DNA of 64,000 nt from Rhodobacteraceae bacterium D3-12. Its GTDB lineage: Bacteria; Pseudomonadota; Alphaproteobacteria; Rhodobacterales; Rhodobacteraceae. The stretch lies in the NCBI GenBank assembly GCA_025916135.1, contig CP104793.1:3943001-4007000 (forward strand), written 5' to 3'. The translations under genes and the position numbers were made by a program. The notes beneath the pieces were generated by a model. The model was not told the DNA's origin. It did no database searches and saw only the letters and a list, made by a program, of their open reading frames with translations. Below, in pieces: positions 1 to 8,540 of the stretch. Every line of letters starts with the position of its first letter. Within the stretch, counting starts at the first letter, position 1.

Positions 1-859
1 AATCGTCGGCGAAATACTCAATACGGATTTTATCGAAATTGTGCCGCCCCACGTTGCGCGGCAAATCCTTGCCCCAATAGTCCGGGTTGCGCTTATAGGT
101 CACGCGCCGCCCGACAACGACCTCATCCGCCACATAGGGCCCCGACCCCGGCGAATGCGTCAGCCGCGATTCATCCAGCCGCGCGCCGGTCTCCTCATAC
201 CACTTCTTCGAGAAAACAGGCGTGCCACCGACCTGATCAATCAGGCTGCGGCGTGAAATCCCCTCGGCAAAGGTGAACTTGACCGTGTGATCGTCCAACG
301 CCTCGGCGCTCAGAATGCGTTTCTTCACCGCCAACGCATATGACGGCAGGCCTTGCTCGATGAACAGATTGTGCGAAAACACAACGTCATGCGCCGTCAC
401 CGGCGTCCCGTCCGAAAATTTCGCCTCGGGCCGCATGTGGAAAATCACCCATGTCTTGCCCTCGTCATACTCAAGGCTCTCGGCCAGCAACCCATAGGAT
501 TCGCCATAGGCATCCGCAGGCCCGTCGCCCAACAGGCTCTCATAGATCGTCCAGATCTGCGTGCCCGTCGCCTTGCCCTTGCGGGTATAGGGGTTCAACG
601 AATTGAACGTGCCGCTCACGCTAATGGCCAACTCTCCGCCCTTGGGCGCATCCGGGTTCACATAGTTGAAATGCTTGAAATCGGCGGGGTATTTCAGCTC
701 CCCGAAATAGCTATAGCCGTGGCTCTTGATGATCTTGTCGTCGCCGCGCACCGGCCCGGCAATCAACGCCAGCACCAGACCGGCCATCATCACCCCCTGA
801 AGGATCACGCCCCACGGCGCGCTGTCCACACTCTGGGCTTTGCTCATCGCTCTGTGCAT
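1..859 (-). CDS. ABC transporter substrate-binding protein, family 5, YejA-like (partial)
   Basis: N-terminal part of a periplasmic binding protein for a peptide or microcin-C-type ABC importer; the C-terminus lies beyond the left edge. The start codon ending at 859 follows AGGAGG with 9 nt spacing. The next upstream ATG touches that box and is unlikely. The N-terminus has a hydrophobic export segment (VILQGVMMAGLVLALIAG). The body has family-5 hallmarks: HGYSYFGELKYP, FNYVNPDAPKGG, LNPYTRKG, and YKRNPDYWGKDLP near the edge, which is typical of YejA. The transported substrate cannot be told from this part. Family confidence is high; the exact ligand is inference. Confidence 0.88.
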   Translation of the reverse strand, partial: MHRAMSKAQSVDSAPWGVILQGVMMAGLVLALIAGPVRGDDKIIKSHGYSYFGELKYPADFKHFNYVNPDAPKGGELAISVSGTFNSLNPYTRKGKATGTQIWTIYESLLGDGPADAYGESYGLLAESLEYDEGKTWVIFHMRPEAKFSDGTPVTAHDVVFSHNLFIEQGLPSYALAVKKRILSAEALDDHTVKFTFAEGISRRSLIDQVGGTPVFSKKWYEETGARLDESRLTHSPGSGPYVADEVVVGRRVTYKRNPDYWGKDLPRNVGRHNFDKIRIEYFADD

Positions 860-990
860 ATCGCTCATCCTCCTGCCACTCCCGCCATTCAGCGGCGCGT
901 TCTGGTTGGCCTCAAGCTAATGGTCCCGGCCCTCCATGTTCAAGTTGAGAATACGTGATATCCCCGTGATTGCGCCCCCTTAAGGCGATA

Positions 991-1025
991 AAAAAGCCGC
1001 CCCGCGATGCGCCGGGCGGCTTTTG
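991..1025. terminator. Bidirectional rho-independent terminator-like hairpin
   Basis: AAAAGCCGCCC and its near-perfect complement GGGCGGCTTTT flank a short loop, with A and T tracts outside the stem. It sits just downstream of the cytochrome c gene and upstream of the yejA-like gene, both on the minus strand, so its clearest role is ending the cytochrome transcript. Confidence 0.75.
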
Positions 1026-1056
1026 TCGTCAATTTCCTGTGAGTGCCGCCTAAGGA

Positions 1057-1575
1057 TCAGCCGCCCAGCGACTGAAGATAGGCAATCACATTGGCGCGGT
1101 CCTTGGCTTTCTTCAGCCCGGCAAAGCTCATCGACGTGCCCGGAGCCGCCGCTTTCGGGCTGGCCAGGAATGCGTCAAGCACTTCGGGTGTCCATGCCTC
1201 GCCCGCCTGTCCAAGGCTGCCGGAATAGCCACCGAAATCGGTGCTGCCAATCGCGCGCCCTACAACAGCATGAAGCGAAGGTCCGGTCGCATGCGCGCCC
1301 TCTTCCAGCTTGTGACATGCCTTGCACTTCGAAAAGACTTTCGAGCCTTTCTTTACATCGGCTGCGGCCAACAATTCTTCAAACGTCGGGCCCTCTTCCT
1401 TGGGTCCGTCATTGCTGTCGCCACCTTCCACTTCGATGACATAGGCCGCTGCATGATCGTCGCCATGGCCCCCGCCCATCGAATACAGGCCGTCCGCAGC
1501 CCATTTGCCCAGCATGAATACCAGCAACGCACCGCAAAATGCGCCGATGATCTTGGTGGAGGTCATAGTGTCCAT
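1057..1575 (-). CDS. cycM: Membrane-anchored cytochrome c552 (CycM type)
   Basis: Class I c-type cytochrome of 172 aa held in the inner membrane by an uncleaved N-terminal helix (about residues 8-28), with the haem domain in the periplasm. It probably passes electrons from the bc1 complex to cytochrome oxidase, as known for Paracoccus c552. The haem motif CKACH is at residues 84-88 and the distal Met is in GTSMSFAG (Met149). An acidic, glycine-rich linker joins anchor and haem domain. The start is MDTM at 1575; a second Met three codons on is also possible, and neither has a strong ribosome site. It is divergent from pheA, an arrangement familiar in Rhodobacterales. Confidence 0.93.
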   Translation of the reverse strand: MDTMTSTKIIGAFCGALLVFMLGKWAADGLYSMGGGHGDDHAAAYVIEVEGGDSNDGPKEEGPTFEELLAAADVKKGSKVFSKCKACHKLEEGAHATGPSLHAVVGRAIGSTDFGGYSGSLGQAGEAWTPEVLDAFLASPKAAAPGTSMSFAGLKKAKDRANVIAYLQSLGG

Positions 1576-1697
1576 TGGCTCGTTTCCAAATTGATCCCTT
1601 GCTGGCGCGTATCTATCCGCTTCCCCTTGCCCAAGGCAAGGTGTAGTTTCCGCGACCAATCGCCCCTTTTGGGGTTTTTCGACAGGATTATCAGGAA

Positions 1698-2528
1698 ATG
1701 AGCAATCGAATCGCGTTTCAGGGGGAACCCGGCGCCTATTCGCACGAGGCCTGCCGCAAGGCCCGCCCCGATATGGAAGCCCTGCCCTGCAACACGTTTG
1801 AAGACGTGATCGCCGCTGTGCGCGATGGCGCGGCCGACCTCGCCATGCTGCCGGTCGAAAACACCACCTATGGCCGTGTTGCCGACATCCACCGCCTGTT
1901 GCCCGAAAGCGGCCTGCACATCGTCGATGAAGCCTTCGTGCGGGTGCAGATCTCCCTGCTTGGCATACCCGGCACGCCGCTCGACCAAATCCATACGGTG
2001 CGGGCGCATATGGTGCTGCTGCCGCAATCCGCCAGCTTCCTGCGCAGCCACGGAATCACCGCCCACGCCGCCGCCGACAGCGCCGGTGCCGCGGCCGATC
2101 TTGCCCGCCTGAAAACCGCAGGCGAAGGGGTGCTGGCCTCTGATCTTGCTGGCGAAATCTATGGTCTCGACGTGCTTGCCCGCGACATCGAAGACCACGG
2201 CCACAACACCACCCGCTTTGTCATCATGTCGCGCGAACCCGACACAACGCGCCGTGGCGATCTTGGCATGATGACCACCTTCGTTTTCGAAGTCCGCAAC
2301 ATTCCCGCCGCGCTTTACAAGGCGATGGGCGGTTTCGCCACCAATGGCGTCAACATGACCAAGCTGGAAAGCTACATGGTCGATGGCTCCTTCACCGCCA
2401 CGCGATTCTATGCCGATATCGACGGCCACCCCGACGATGCCGATGTGAAGCGCGCCCTCGAAGAGCTCGAGTATTTCACGTCATATCTCGACATTCTCGG
2501 CGTCTATCCGGCAAACCGCGAACGCTAA
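1698..2528 (+). CDS. pheA: Prephenate dehydratase
   Basis: Stand-alone prephenate dehydratase (276 aa) that converts prephenate to phenylpyruvate in phenylalanine synthesis; cytoplasmic. The catalytic half starts with FQGEPGAYSHEA and carries PVENTTYGRV and the HNTTRFVIMS segment expected near the active site. The C-terminal third is an ACT regulatory domain (TTFVFEVRNIPAALYKAMGG, then the LESYM motif), which in this family binds phenylalanine for feedback inhibition. No chorismate mutase domain is fused. The length matches alphaproteobacterial monofunctional enzymes. Confidence 0.96.
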   Translation: MSNRIAFQGEPGAYSHEACRKARPDMEALPCNTFEDVIAAVRDGAADLAMLPVENTTYGRVADIHRLLPESGLHIVDEAFVRVQISLLGIPGTPLDQIHTVRAHMVLLPQSASFLRSHGITAHAAADSAGAAADLARLKTAGEGVLASDLAGEIYGLDVLARDIEDHGHNTTRFVIMSREPDTTRRGDLGMMTTFVFEVRNIPAALYKAMGGFATNGVNMTKLESYMVDGSFTATRFYADIDGHPDDADVKRALEELEYFTSYLDILGVYPANRER

Positions 2529-2606
2529 ACAACCTGCGCGCGCCCCGATGCTTCTGCACCGGGTGTGCCCGGATGCCTTTGCCCCGCGCATCACTGTCGC
2601 GCTGGC

Positions 2607-3074
2607 TCAAACCGTTTGCTGATACTTGTCTTCGGTGGTCTTGGCGAACTCGGCCACGCGCACCTTGAACCGCTTGTTCAGGCTCCCCTTGGCCAGCTTC
2701 ATCGACTGCACCAAAAGCTTCGCAGACAAGCTCTGCGGTGCCAACTCAATGCTCAGATCAAGCCGTGTGCGCCCGCGTGACAGCGCCAACAGATCCACGG
2801 TCAACAGCCCGTTCAACCCGGTCAAACGGCTGTCGAACACCATATGGTGGCTCGGCGCATAGTCGACCATTTTCACAGCCATCTCGCGCCGTTTGCCGCG
2901 AAACGGAAAGGCGATGTCCCACGCCATGCCCTCGCCCGGCGCCTCAAGGCTATCGGTCCGCGCCACGTCCGCGCCGCGCCGCATGGCTTGCCGCTGGAAT
3001 CCGTCGAAATCCGAAACAACGCCGAACACATACTCAATCGGCGCTTCGATATCTTCGCGTGTCGTGAATTTCAT
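2607..3074 (-). CDS. SRPBCC-fold protein
   Basis: Small cytoplasmic protein (155 aa) with the START/Bet v1-like SRPBCC fold, which binds hydrophobic ligands. The opening MKFTTREDIEAPIEYVFGVVSDFDGFQRQAM is the usual first strand and helix of the family, and the long C-terminal helix runs from about LAPQSLSAKLLVQSMKL onward. No catalytic residues can be named and the ligand is unknown. It lies 46 bp downstream of nudC on the same strand, so the two may be co-transcribed. It converges on pheA. Confidence 0.8.
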   Translation of the reverse strand: MKFTTREDIEAPIEYVFGVVSDFDGFQRQAMRRGADVARTDSLEAPGEGMAWDIAFPFRGKRREMAVKMVDYAPSHHMVFDSRLTGLNGLLTVDLLALSRGRTRLDLSIELAPQSLSAKLLVQSMKLAKGSLNKRFKVRVAEFAKTTEDKYQQTV

Positions 3075-3120
3075 CGCATTATTTCCCCGTCAGGCCCGCA
3101 CACCGGGGCAGAGTCTCGCC

Positions 3121-4113
3121 TCAATCCAATGTATCCGCAAGCCAGTTCCACAGAAGAAAATGCGCAATTGCACCTTTCCGCGCCGGTTTCAAAACCGGAT
3201 GCCTGCCGGCGAACGCGTCGGTCATCTCTTCGCGCGTAAACCACGCGGCGTGCTCTATCTCAACTGGATCAATCTCGATCTCTTCGCTTATTGCCTCGCC
3301 CCAACAGCCGAACATCAACGAACTGGGATAGGGCCACGGTTGACTGGCAAGGTATCCGACCTCGCCAACCTTGACGTTGGTTTCCTCCAACACCTCGCGG
3401 CGCACGGCGGCCTCCATCGTCTCGCCCGGCTCCACAAATCCGGCCAATAGCGAATACATTCCTTCGGGCCAACCCGGCGAGCGGCCCATCAAAACCCTGT
3501 TGCCATGGGTGATCAACATGATGACCACCGGATCGGTGCGCGGAAAATGCGGCGTATTACAGGCCGGGCAAACCCGTTGCCACCCGGCTTGGCGCATCTC
3601 GCTCTGCTGGCCGCATTTGGCGCAAAAACGGTGGCTCCGGTGCCAGCTGAACATGGCCTTGGCGGTGACGATCAATTCGGCGTCGCGCGCGTTCACCCGC
3701 GTCATCACGGTGCGCAGCTCGACAAACGCCGACTCCTCCGGCGCATCGGGGTGTTGCTGCTCGCTCATGTCGATGAAATTGCCCAATTCCTCGCGGTCGA
3801 GCGCCTCTGGCGACCAGCCGGAAATGTCAAAGGCAAAGATCGGCCCACCGCCATTCTTCTCACCCTCCGGCGCCTCTTCCAGGCCCAGGAAAATCGGCGG
3901 CACCCGGCTTGATTTGATCACCGGATGATCCAGCTCAAGACGCACCAAAACGTCGCGCCCCTCGCCCGCCAAAAGCGGCTTGCCCCGCCAGATCACCAGC
4001 CCCCGCGCCCGCGTGTCGCTCATCGCTTCGGCAAGCTTGGCCTCGTCGCTTCTGATATGGCCCGCCCGGTCAAGGCCCGATCCACCGAATGTCACTGTCT
4101 CTGCAAATTTCAT
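3121..4113 (-). CDS. nudC: NAD+ diphosphatase (Nudix, NudC)
   Basis: Hydrolyses NAD(H), and in some bacteria NAD-capped RNA 5' ends, to NMN plus AMP. The 330-aa protein has an N-terminal NudC-like domain, a zinc ribbon (CAKCGQQ ... CPACN), and a Nudix box, GFVEPGETMEAAVRREVLEE. After the box comes the SQPWPYPSSLMFG motif that separates NADH pyrophosphatases from other Nudix enzymes. Length is typical. The downstream SRPBCC gene is probably in the same operon. Confidence 0.95.
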   Translation of the reverse strand: MKFAETVTFGGSGLDRAGHIRSDEAKLAEAMSDTRARGLVIWRGKPLLAGEGRDVLVRLELDHPVIKSSRVPPIFLGLEEAPEGEKNGGGPIFAFDISGWSPEALDREELGNFIDMSEQQHPDAPEESAFVELRTVMTRVNARDAELIVTAKAMFSWHRSHRFCAKCGQQSEMRQAGWQRVCPACNTPHFPRTDPVVIMLITHGNRVLMGRSPGWPEGMYSLLAGFVEPGETMEAAVRREVLEETNVKVGEVGYLASQPWPYPSSLMFGCWGEAISEEIEIDPVEIEHAAWFTREEMTDAFAGRHPVLKPARKGAIAHFLLWNWLADTLD

Positions 4114-4346
4114 GCCCGTCTCCCTCGCCCTCCGTGTCGCATTTTTAGCGAAGCCTCACAATCCACCGCAACTCGGTTGCCTATTATTTAGCATCGCTGC
4201 GCAACTTAAAATTGATACCTGTGGATTTTTGCTCGCTTATATTGTTCTGCCTCTGCGCTTCCGCTACCGTCACCCCATGGCAGGCTCGGCTTTTATCCTG
4301 CCCCAAGGCGTTTTGTATAACGCAACATTGATAGTTTGTTTAACGA

Positions 4347-6236
4347 GTGACTCTGGTGGAAAAAGCGCAACCGCAACTTACGCTCAGGATACTACAAACC
4401 AGCGACCTCCACGGCGCTTTGCGCGGCCATGATTATCTCTCTGACAGCCCGAGCGAGGTGATCGGCCTCACCCGCACCGCAACCCTCATCCGCGAGGCGC
4501 GCGCCGGGGCCAGAAACACGCTTCTGTTTGATACCGGTGATTTCCTCCAAGGCAGCCCGATTTGCGATTTCGCCGCTGAAAACGATGCCGCCCCCGATGC
4601 GCTGCACCCGATGGTCACCGCCATGAACACGCTCAATTATGACGCGGTGACGCTGGGCAACCATGACTTCAACCATGGCGCCGATTTCCTCTTTGATGCG
4701 CTTGAACACGCCCGCTTTCCCGTCACCTCGGCCAATTTCGACATCGCCGGCCCGGCGACCAGACCGGGCTTTATCCCGCACCTCCTGCTAAAACGCCGGT
4801 TCTACGACGATACCGGCACGCCGGTGCGCTTCTGGATCGGAGTGACCGGCGCCTTGCCGCCGCAAACGCTCGACTGGGACCATCACCTCGCCGATGATTT
4901 CCGCACCGCCGATATGGTCACATCCATCCGCACCCAAGCGGCCAAACTGCGCGCCGCCGGGGCCAATCTCATCGTTGCGCTGGCACATACCGGGATCGAC
5001 CCCGATGCCCCCGCCCAGAATGCAGAAAACGCGCTCATCGACATTGCCGCGATCGACGATGTTGACTTCGTGTTTGGCGGTCACACCCACACGGTGTTCC
5101 CCTCTGCCGATGCCCCATCTCACCCCGCCATCGACGCCACGCGCGGAACGATCCATGGCACCCCGGTCGTCATGCCCGGCTTTTGGGGCAATCACCTCGG
5201 TCAGCTGGACCTGACCCTCACCGGCACGGCCAACCACAATTGGACCATCACCTCGGCCACGCCCAACGTGCTGCCCCTGACCCGGCGTGACTGCCAAGGC
5301 AAGATCACCGCAACCACCCCCGAAGACCCCGCCCTTCTCGCCATAACCGAGCCGGATCACACTGCGGTGCTTGACTATATTCGCACCCCCATCGGCGAAA
5401 CCACCACCCCGCTCCACAGCTTCTTTTCCCTGCTGGGCCATGACAGCGGACTCGACCTCGTCGCCACCGCCCAAACCAACGCGCTTGCCGCCGCCGTCGC
5501 CGGAACCGACCTCGCTGACCTGGCCATCCTGTCCTCCGCCGCCCCCCTCAAAACCGGGCGCCGCTCCGGCCCGGACCACTACACCCATATCCCGCCCGGC
5601 CCCCTCACCCGGCGCAGCCTCGCCGACCTGTATTACTACCCCAACACGCTCGTCGCCCTGCGTATCACCGGCGCCGGCCTGCGCGACTGGCTCGAACATA
5701 GCGCCAGCCTGTTCTCCACCCTGACCCCCGGCACGGCCCACGACACCCCCCTGCTCGATGACCACTTCCCCGGCTACAAATTCGAGGTCATCCACGGGCT
5801 GCGCTACCAGATCGACCCCTCCCAACCGCCCCGCTTTGACGCCCGCAACACCCGGATCAACCCGACCTCCCGCCGGATCACCCAACTGCTCGGGAACGAT
5901 GCGCCGGTGAAGGATGACCAAACCTTCCTGCTCGCCACCAACACCTACCGCGCCCACGGCATCGGCCTCGACATGTTCCTGCCTGAGGCCCGCCCTGTGA
6001 TCGCCTTCGACACCCGCCAACCCAACCGCGACATCCTGCGCCAGCATATCCAGAACCACAGCCCCCTCAGCCATACGCCTCAACCGACCTGGAGCTTCGC
6101 CCCCCTGTCCGGCACCACCGCTCTGTTCGAGACCTCACCAAACGCGCGCGCCCACCTCTCCGACCCCGCCCTCCCCCGGCTCAGCGACCTCGGAGACACC
6201 CCCCAAGGCTTCGCCCGCCTCCGCATCACCCTCTGA
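4347..6236 (+). CDS. cpdB: CpdB-like 2',3'-cyclic-nucleotide phosphodiesterase / 3'-nucleotidase
   Basis: Metallophosphoesterase plus 5'-nucleotidase C-terminal domain (629 aa). Metal-binding motifs are LQTSDLHGAL, FDTGDFLQGSP, TLGNHDFNHG, ALAHTGID and FGGHTHTVFP. The C-terminal substrate domain includes DLYYYPNTLVALRITG and TNTYRAHG. By family it degrades nucleotides for phosphate or nucleoside salvage. An in-frame TAA precedes the GTG start at 4347, so the gene cannot begin earlier; GTG at 4356 is the alternative. The N-terminus reads straight into the catalytic domain with no signal peptide, which is odd for an enzyme usually exported. Confidence 0.88.
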   Translation: MTLVEKAQPQLTLRILQTSDLHGALRGHDYLSDSPSEVIGLTRTATLIREARAGARNTLLFDTGDFLQGSPICDFAAENDAAPDALHPMVTAMNTLNYDAVTLGNHDFNHGADFLFDALEHARFPVTSANFDIAGPATRPGFIPHLLLKRRFYDDTGTPVRFWIGVTGALPPQTLDWDHHLADDFRTADMVTSIRTQAAKLRAAGANLIVALAHTGIDPDAPAQNAENALIDIAAIDDVDFVFGGHTHTVFPSADAPSHPAIDATRGTIHGTPVVMPGFWGNHLGQLDLTLTGTANHNWTITSATPNVLPLTRRDCQGKITATTPEDPALLAITEPDHTAVLDYIRTPIGETTTPLHSFFSLLGHDSGLDLVATAQTNALAAAVAGTDLADLAILSSAAPLKTGRRSGPDHYTHIPPGPLTRRSLADLYYYPNTLVALRITGAGLRDWLEHSASLFSTLTPGTAHDTPLLDDHFPGYKFEVIHGLRYQIDPSQPPRFDARNTRINPTSRRITQLLGNDAPVKDDQTFLLATNTYRAHGIGLDMFLPEARPVIAFDTRQPNRDILRQHIQNHSPLSHTPQPTWSFAPLSGTTALFETSPNARAHLSDPALPRLSDLGDTPQGFARLRITL

Positions 6237-6284
6237 CAATCCCAAGCTTGCAGAATCCGCGCCGCGCCCCCTATATCACCCCTC

Positions 6285-6378
6285 GAGAGGTTGGCGCGGG
6301 CGAGCGCCTCGCCAACCCGGCCAGATCCGGAAGGAAGCAACCGTAACGAGCCCCGCTTGGGTCGTTGTCCAGCCTCTC
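6285..6378 (+). ncRNA. ffs: Signal recognition particle RNA (small bacterial type)
   Basis: About 94 nt that closes on itself, GAGAGGTTGG at the 5' end pairing with CCAGCCTCTC at the 3' end. The apical domain contains the near-invariant CCGGAAGGAAGCA tetraloop region that binds Ffh, preceded by the CCAGAT side of the symmetric loop. This is the 4.5S-type SRP RNA that, with Ffh and FtsY, targets membrane proteins. The ends are inferred from the closing stem. Confidence 0.93.
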
Positions 6379-6382
6379 ACCC

Positions 6383-6409
6383 AAGCGCTTTTGCAAAGCA
6401 AAAGCGCTT
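6383..6409. repeat. Perfect 12-bp inverted repeat downstream of ffs
   Basis: AAGCGCTTTTGC, a 3-nt AAA loop, then its exact complement. It starts five bases after the SRP RNA. There is no T-tract after the stem, so it is either a processing or termination hairpin for ffs or a REP-like element. Confidence 0.6.
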
Positions 6410-6720
6410 AGCCCCGAAAGCGTCTCCGAAGGAGGCGCGCAGAGGCACCCCCCAATCGCAACACCCCCCCGAACAAACCACCCCACATAAAGCAACACCC
6501 GACCGCCGGCGGTCATCGCACCTTAGTTGCGTACGCGAAGGTAGAATGTAGGCAATCAAGAAGCAGACATTCGGTAGCAGCGAGACTTAAAGCCGCAGCG
6601 ACCGGCAACACCGAACGTAAGAGAGGTGTCGAACATGTAATTCATTGTGGATAGCTATTATACATTGACCGATTTTCAGGGGATATGCTTTATCAGAAGA
6701 TAATTATGGGCCCATGGCGC
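6410..6720. other. Intergenic stretch with no gene seen
   Basis: About 310 bases between the ffs hairpin and the CitC-like gene. Base composition changes here from GC-rich to AT-rich at roughly 6640. No open frame with a ribosome site, no RNA gene and no clear terminator was recognised. This is probably the left boundary of the AT-rich block. Confidence 0.5.
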
Positions 6721-7452
6721 TTACAGAACTACGTTCTCACGTATATATTTGTGCACTCGCGCGGGCACCAGTTGGTAAACTCTCTCCCAATTTTTTGACC
6801 TAATAAGGGAGCGCACTTTGGATGCACTGATCGCCTCGCCCTCTTCATCTGTTTTTCGCGGGATTATTGTCAGATCGATTTCATACTGTGGCATCGCAGC
6901 CTGCATATGAGCATTGTAAGCGGCTGTAACTTGGCAGATCGGCTCCTCTCCCAAGAATATTTTCTTTATTTTCAAAGAAGGACCAATATAGTTACCGAAG
7001 TAAAAGGATTCCAATCCGAAATTGATCGGCATTTCATTTGATTCATCCTTTACGAAGTATTCTGGTGCGATATATTCTGTGCAAACAAATTGACCGCCTC
7101 TAACAACATGAACATTGTCAAAATCGGCACAAGCAAGTCTTACCATCTCAAACCGGTCTTTGAACTTAACAGCACTTTTGTCCTCTTCGATGACGATGAC
7201 ATATAAGAAATCTACATTGCTGCGAGCATATTCGATCAAAGCGAGATGGCCGTTTGTTATTGGGTTACAATTCACAGCCACGCTGCCGATCACATCGCTC
7301 GCATCAAAATTATGCGCATCGTGCAACTCTTTCAGGTAATCGCAATAGGTTTGGATTGGTTGCGAGTGATATTCAGTCGCCTCAACACGGTGTAAGACGT
7401 TTTTGTATATCTCAAAAAAGGTCATTGCTTGATCGTAGCTGCGCTGGTCCAT
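6721..7452 (-). CDS. Citrate lyase ligase-like (CitC C-terminal type) nucleotidyltransferase
   Basis: 243 aa resembling the C-terminal domain of [citrate (pro-3S)-lyase] ligase, a HIGH-superfamily adenylyltransferase. Seen directly: the nucleotide-binding signature NCNPITNGH (residues about 61-69), VIVIEEDKS, a conserved IFLGEEP, and the closing ISASKVRSLI motif. The GNAT-like N-terminal domain of true CitC is missing and no citrate lyase genes (citDEF, citX) are nearby, so the acceptor is unknown. No clear ribosome site precedes the ATG. Read through a one-base shift at the A7 run (7500-7506), this frame is continuous with the upstream SGNH-like protein, so it may really be the C-terminal half of one 606-aa protein. 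Codon use and GC are unlike the surroundings. Confidence 0.8.
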   Translation of the reverse strand: MDQRSYDQAMTFFEIYKNVLHRVEATEYHSQPIQTYCDYLKELHDAHNFDASDVIGSVAVNCNPITNGHLALIEYARSNVDFLYVIVIEEDKSAVKFKDRFEMVRLACADFDNVHVVRGGQFVCTEYIAPEYFVKDESNEMPINFGLESFYFGNYIGPSLKIKKIFLGEEPICQVTAAYNAHMQAAMPQYEIDLTIIPRKTDEEGEAISASKVRSLIRSKNWERVYQLVPARVHKYIRENVVL

Positions 7453-7463
7453 CAATGGCAGAT

Positions 7464-8540
7464 CTAGCGAGGCTTCACTATCGTAGAGCGACGACGCGAT
7501 TTTTTTGCGCCAGAGGGCTTCACGTGGGATTGGTCAAAGAAATCATATTCATCCAACACAATTTTTTCGTCAGAGAAGTCCGCCGCGCAAAAGGGAAGCG
7601 CAAGGAAAATGGTGTCGCCTGAAGCTACGTTTGCACTTAGCGCGCGCACAATAACGTCAATAAAATTAACCCCACCCATTCCATAGTTCAAAACTCTCGC
7701 ATTGGCGCCAACAGCCAAAGTTGCGAAATTGGCCGGAATTGTCTCGGCATCAGAAAGATGCGTTCCAAATATCTCTGATGCACCAAAGAAATGGTAGGTG
7801 GTTTCATAGCCGTCGGTGACGTTGGGCGTTGTCTGCCGAATACCGTCTATCACATTCTGGCTTTCGGAAGACTGGTCACTGTTTTTAAGAACGCCCCGAT
7901 ATATAACCTTACCAGGTAACTTCGCGCGAGTTCGATCACAAGCAGCTCCTGCAGGAATGAACGATTTTTCATTGGTTCTGTTGACAACGTCTTTCATTTC
8001 TTCACGAAACCAACCACAATGTTCGGATGGAGTTTTATGAAAAAAAGTGAAAGTCGTGATTTTTATATTGCGCTGTTTGCAATAGAATTTTAGAAAATTC
8101 ACCCAACCAATAAGTGGTAGCACATTTTGAATGCCTGCTCCAAGAACACGCAGGCTGCGATAATCCATTATTTGGCTTGATATCCCCAAATCGCTCATGT
8201 CGTTGGAAATTTTTTGCGTGACGCTTTCGGCATCATGCCAAGTATAGAGCCGCGACGTTCGGTTGGCCAAATCTATCCCATCACGATGCCCATTTCTTGC
8301 ACCGTCTTCCCTATCTGACTGAAAGTCTCGGATGTGTTGACGTATCAGGTTTTCTATACCCGGCGAAAAATCATCCCTTTCCGCGTAGGGCATTGGTTCC
8401 GCAAAGTAGATGAAGTCCTGCATCAAACATAATTCTTCCCAAGACCCATATAGAAACACACGTTCCAAAATACTGGCTTCTGCTGTTTGCCCAAGAGGCC
8501 GCAATGCAGGTTGGATTGGGGTGAAAATTGTTGCTGCCAT
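7464..8540 (-). CDS. SGNH-hydrolase-like protein of unknown function
   Basis: 358 aa as read, with no signal peptide or membrane segment. The C-terminal third looks like an SGNH/GDSL hydrolase: block I FFGASEIFG with candidate nucleophile Ser255, VLNYGMGG as the block II glycine region, and block V FDQSHV supplying Asp336 and His339. The N-terminal 240 residues were not recognised. Right after block V the frame runs into GCA AAA AAA TCG and stops within 12 codons. Shifting by -1 at that run gives GAKKIASSLYD, the expected end of an SGNH domain, and leads into the CitC-like frame. Function is unknown; an acyl or sugar-modifying role would be guesswork. AT-rich, probably acquired horizontally. 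Confidence 0.72.
   Translation of the reverse strand: MAATIFTPIQPALRPLGQTAEASILERVFLYGSWEELCLMQDFIYFAEPMPYAERDDFSPGIENLIRQHIRDFQSDREDGARNGHRDGIDLANRTSRLYTWHDAESVTQKISNDMSDLGISSQIMDYRSLRVLGAGIQNVLPLIGWVNFLKFYCKQRNIKITTFTFFHKTPSEHCGWFREEMKDVVNRTNEKSFIPAGAACDRTRAKLPGKVIYRGVLKNSDQSSESQNVIDGIRQTTPNVTDGYETTYHFFGASEIFGTHLSDAETIPANFATLAVGANARVLNYGMGGVNFIDVIVRALSANVASGDTIFLALPFCAADFSDEKIVLDEYDFFDQSHVKPSGAKKSRRRSTIVKPR

Noticed and set aside
2555-2575. Small hairpin CCGGG-TGTG-CCCGG between pheA and the SRPBCC gene as a terminator
   Set aside because: Only a 5-bp stem with no T-tract on either strand.
4788-6083. 431-codon minus-strand open frame opposite cpdB
   Set aside because: Gly/Val-rich low-complexity antisense product of a clear metallophosphoesterase gene.
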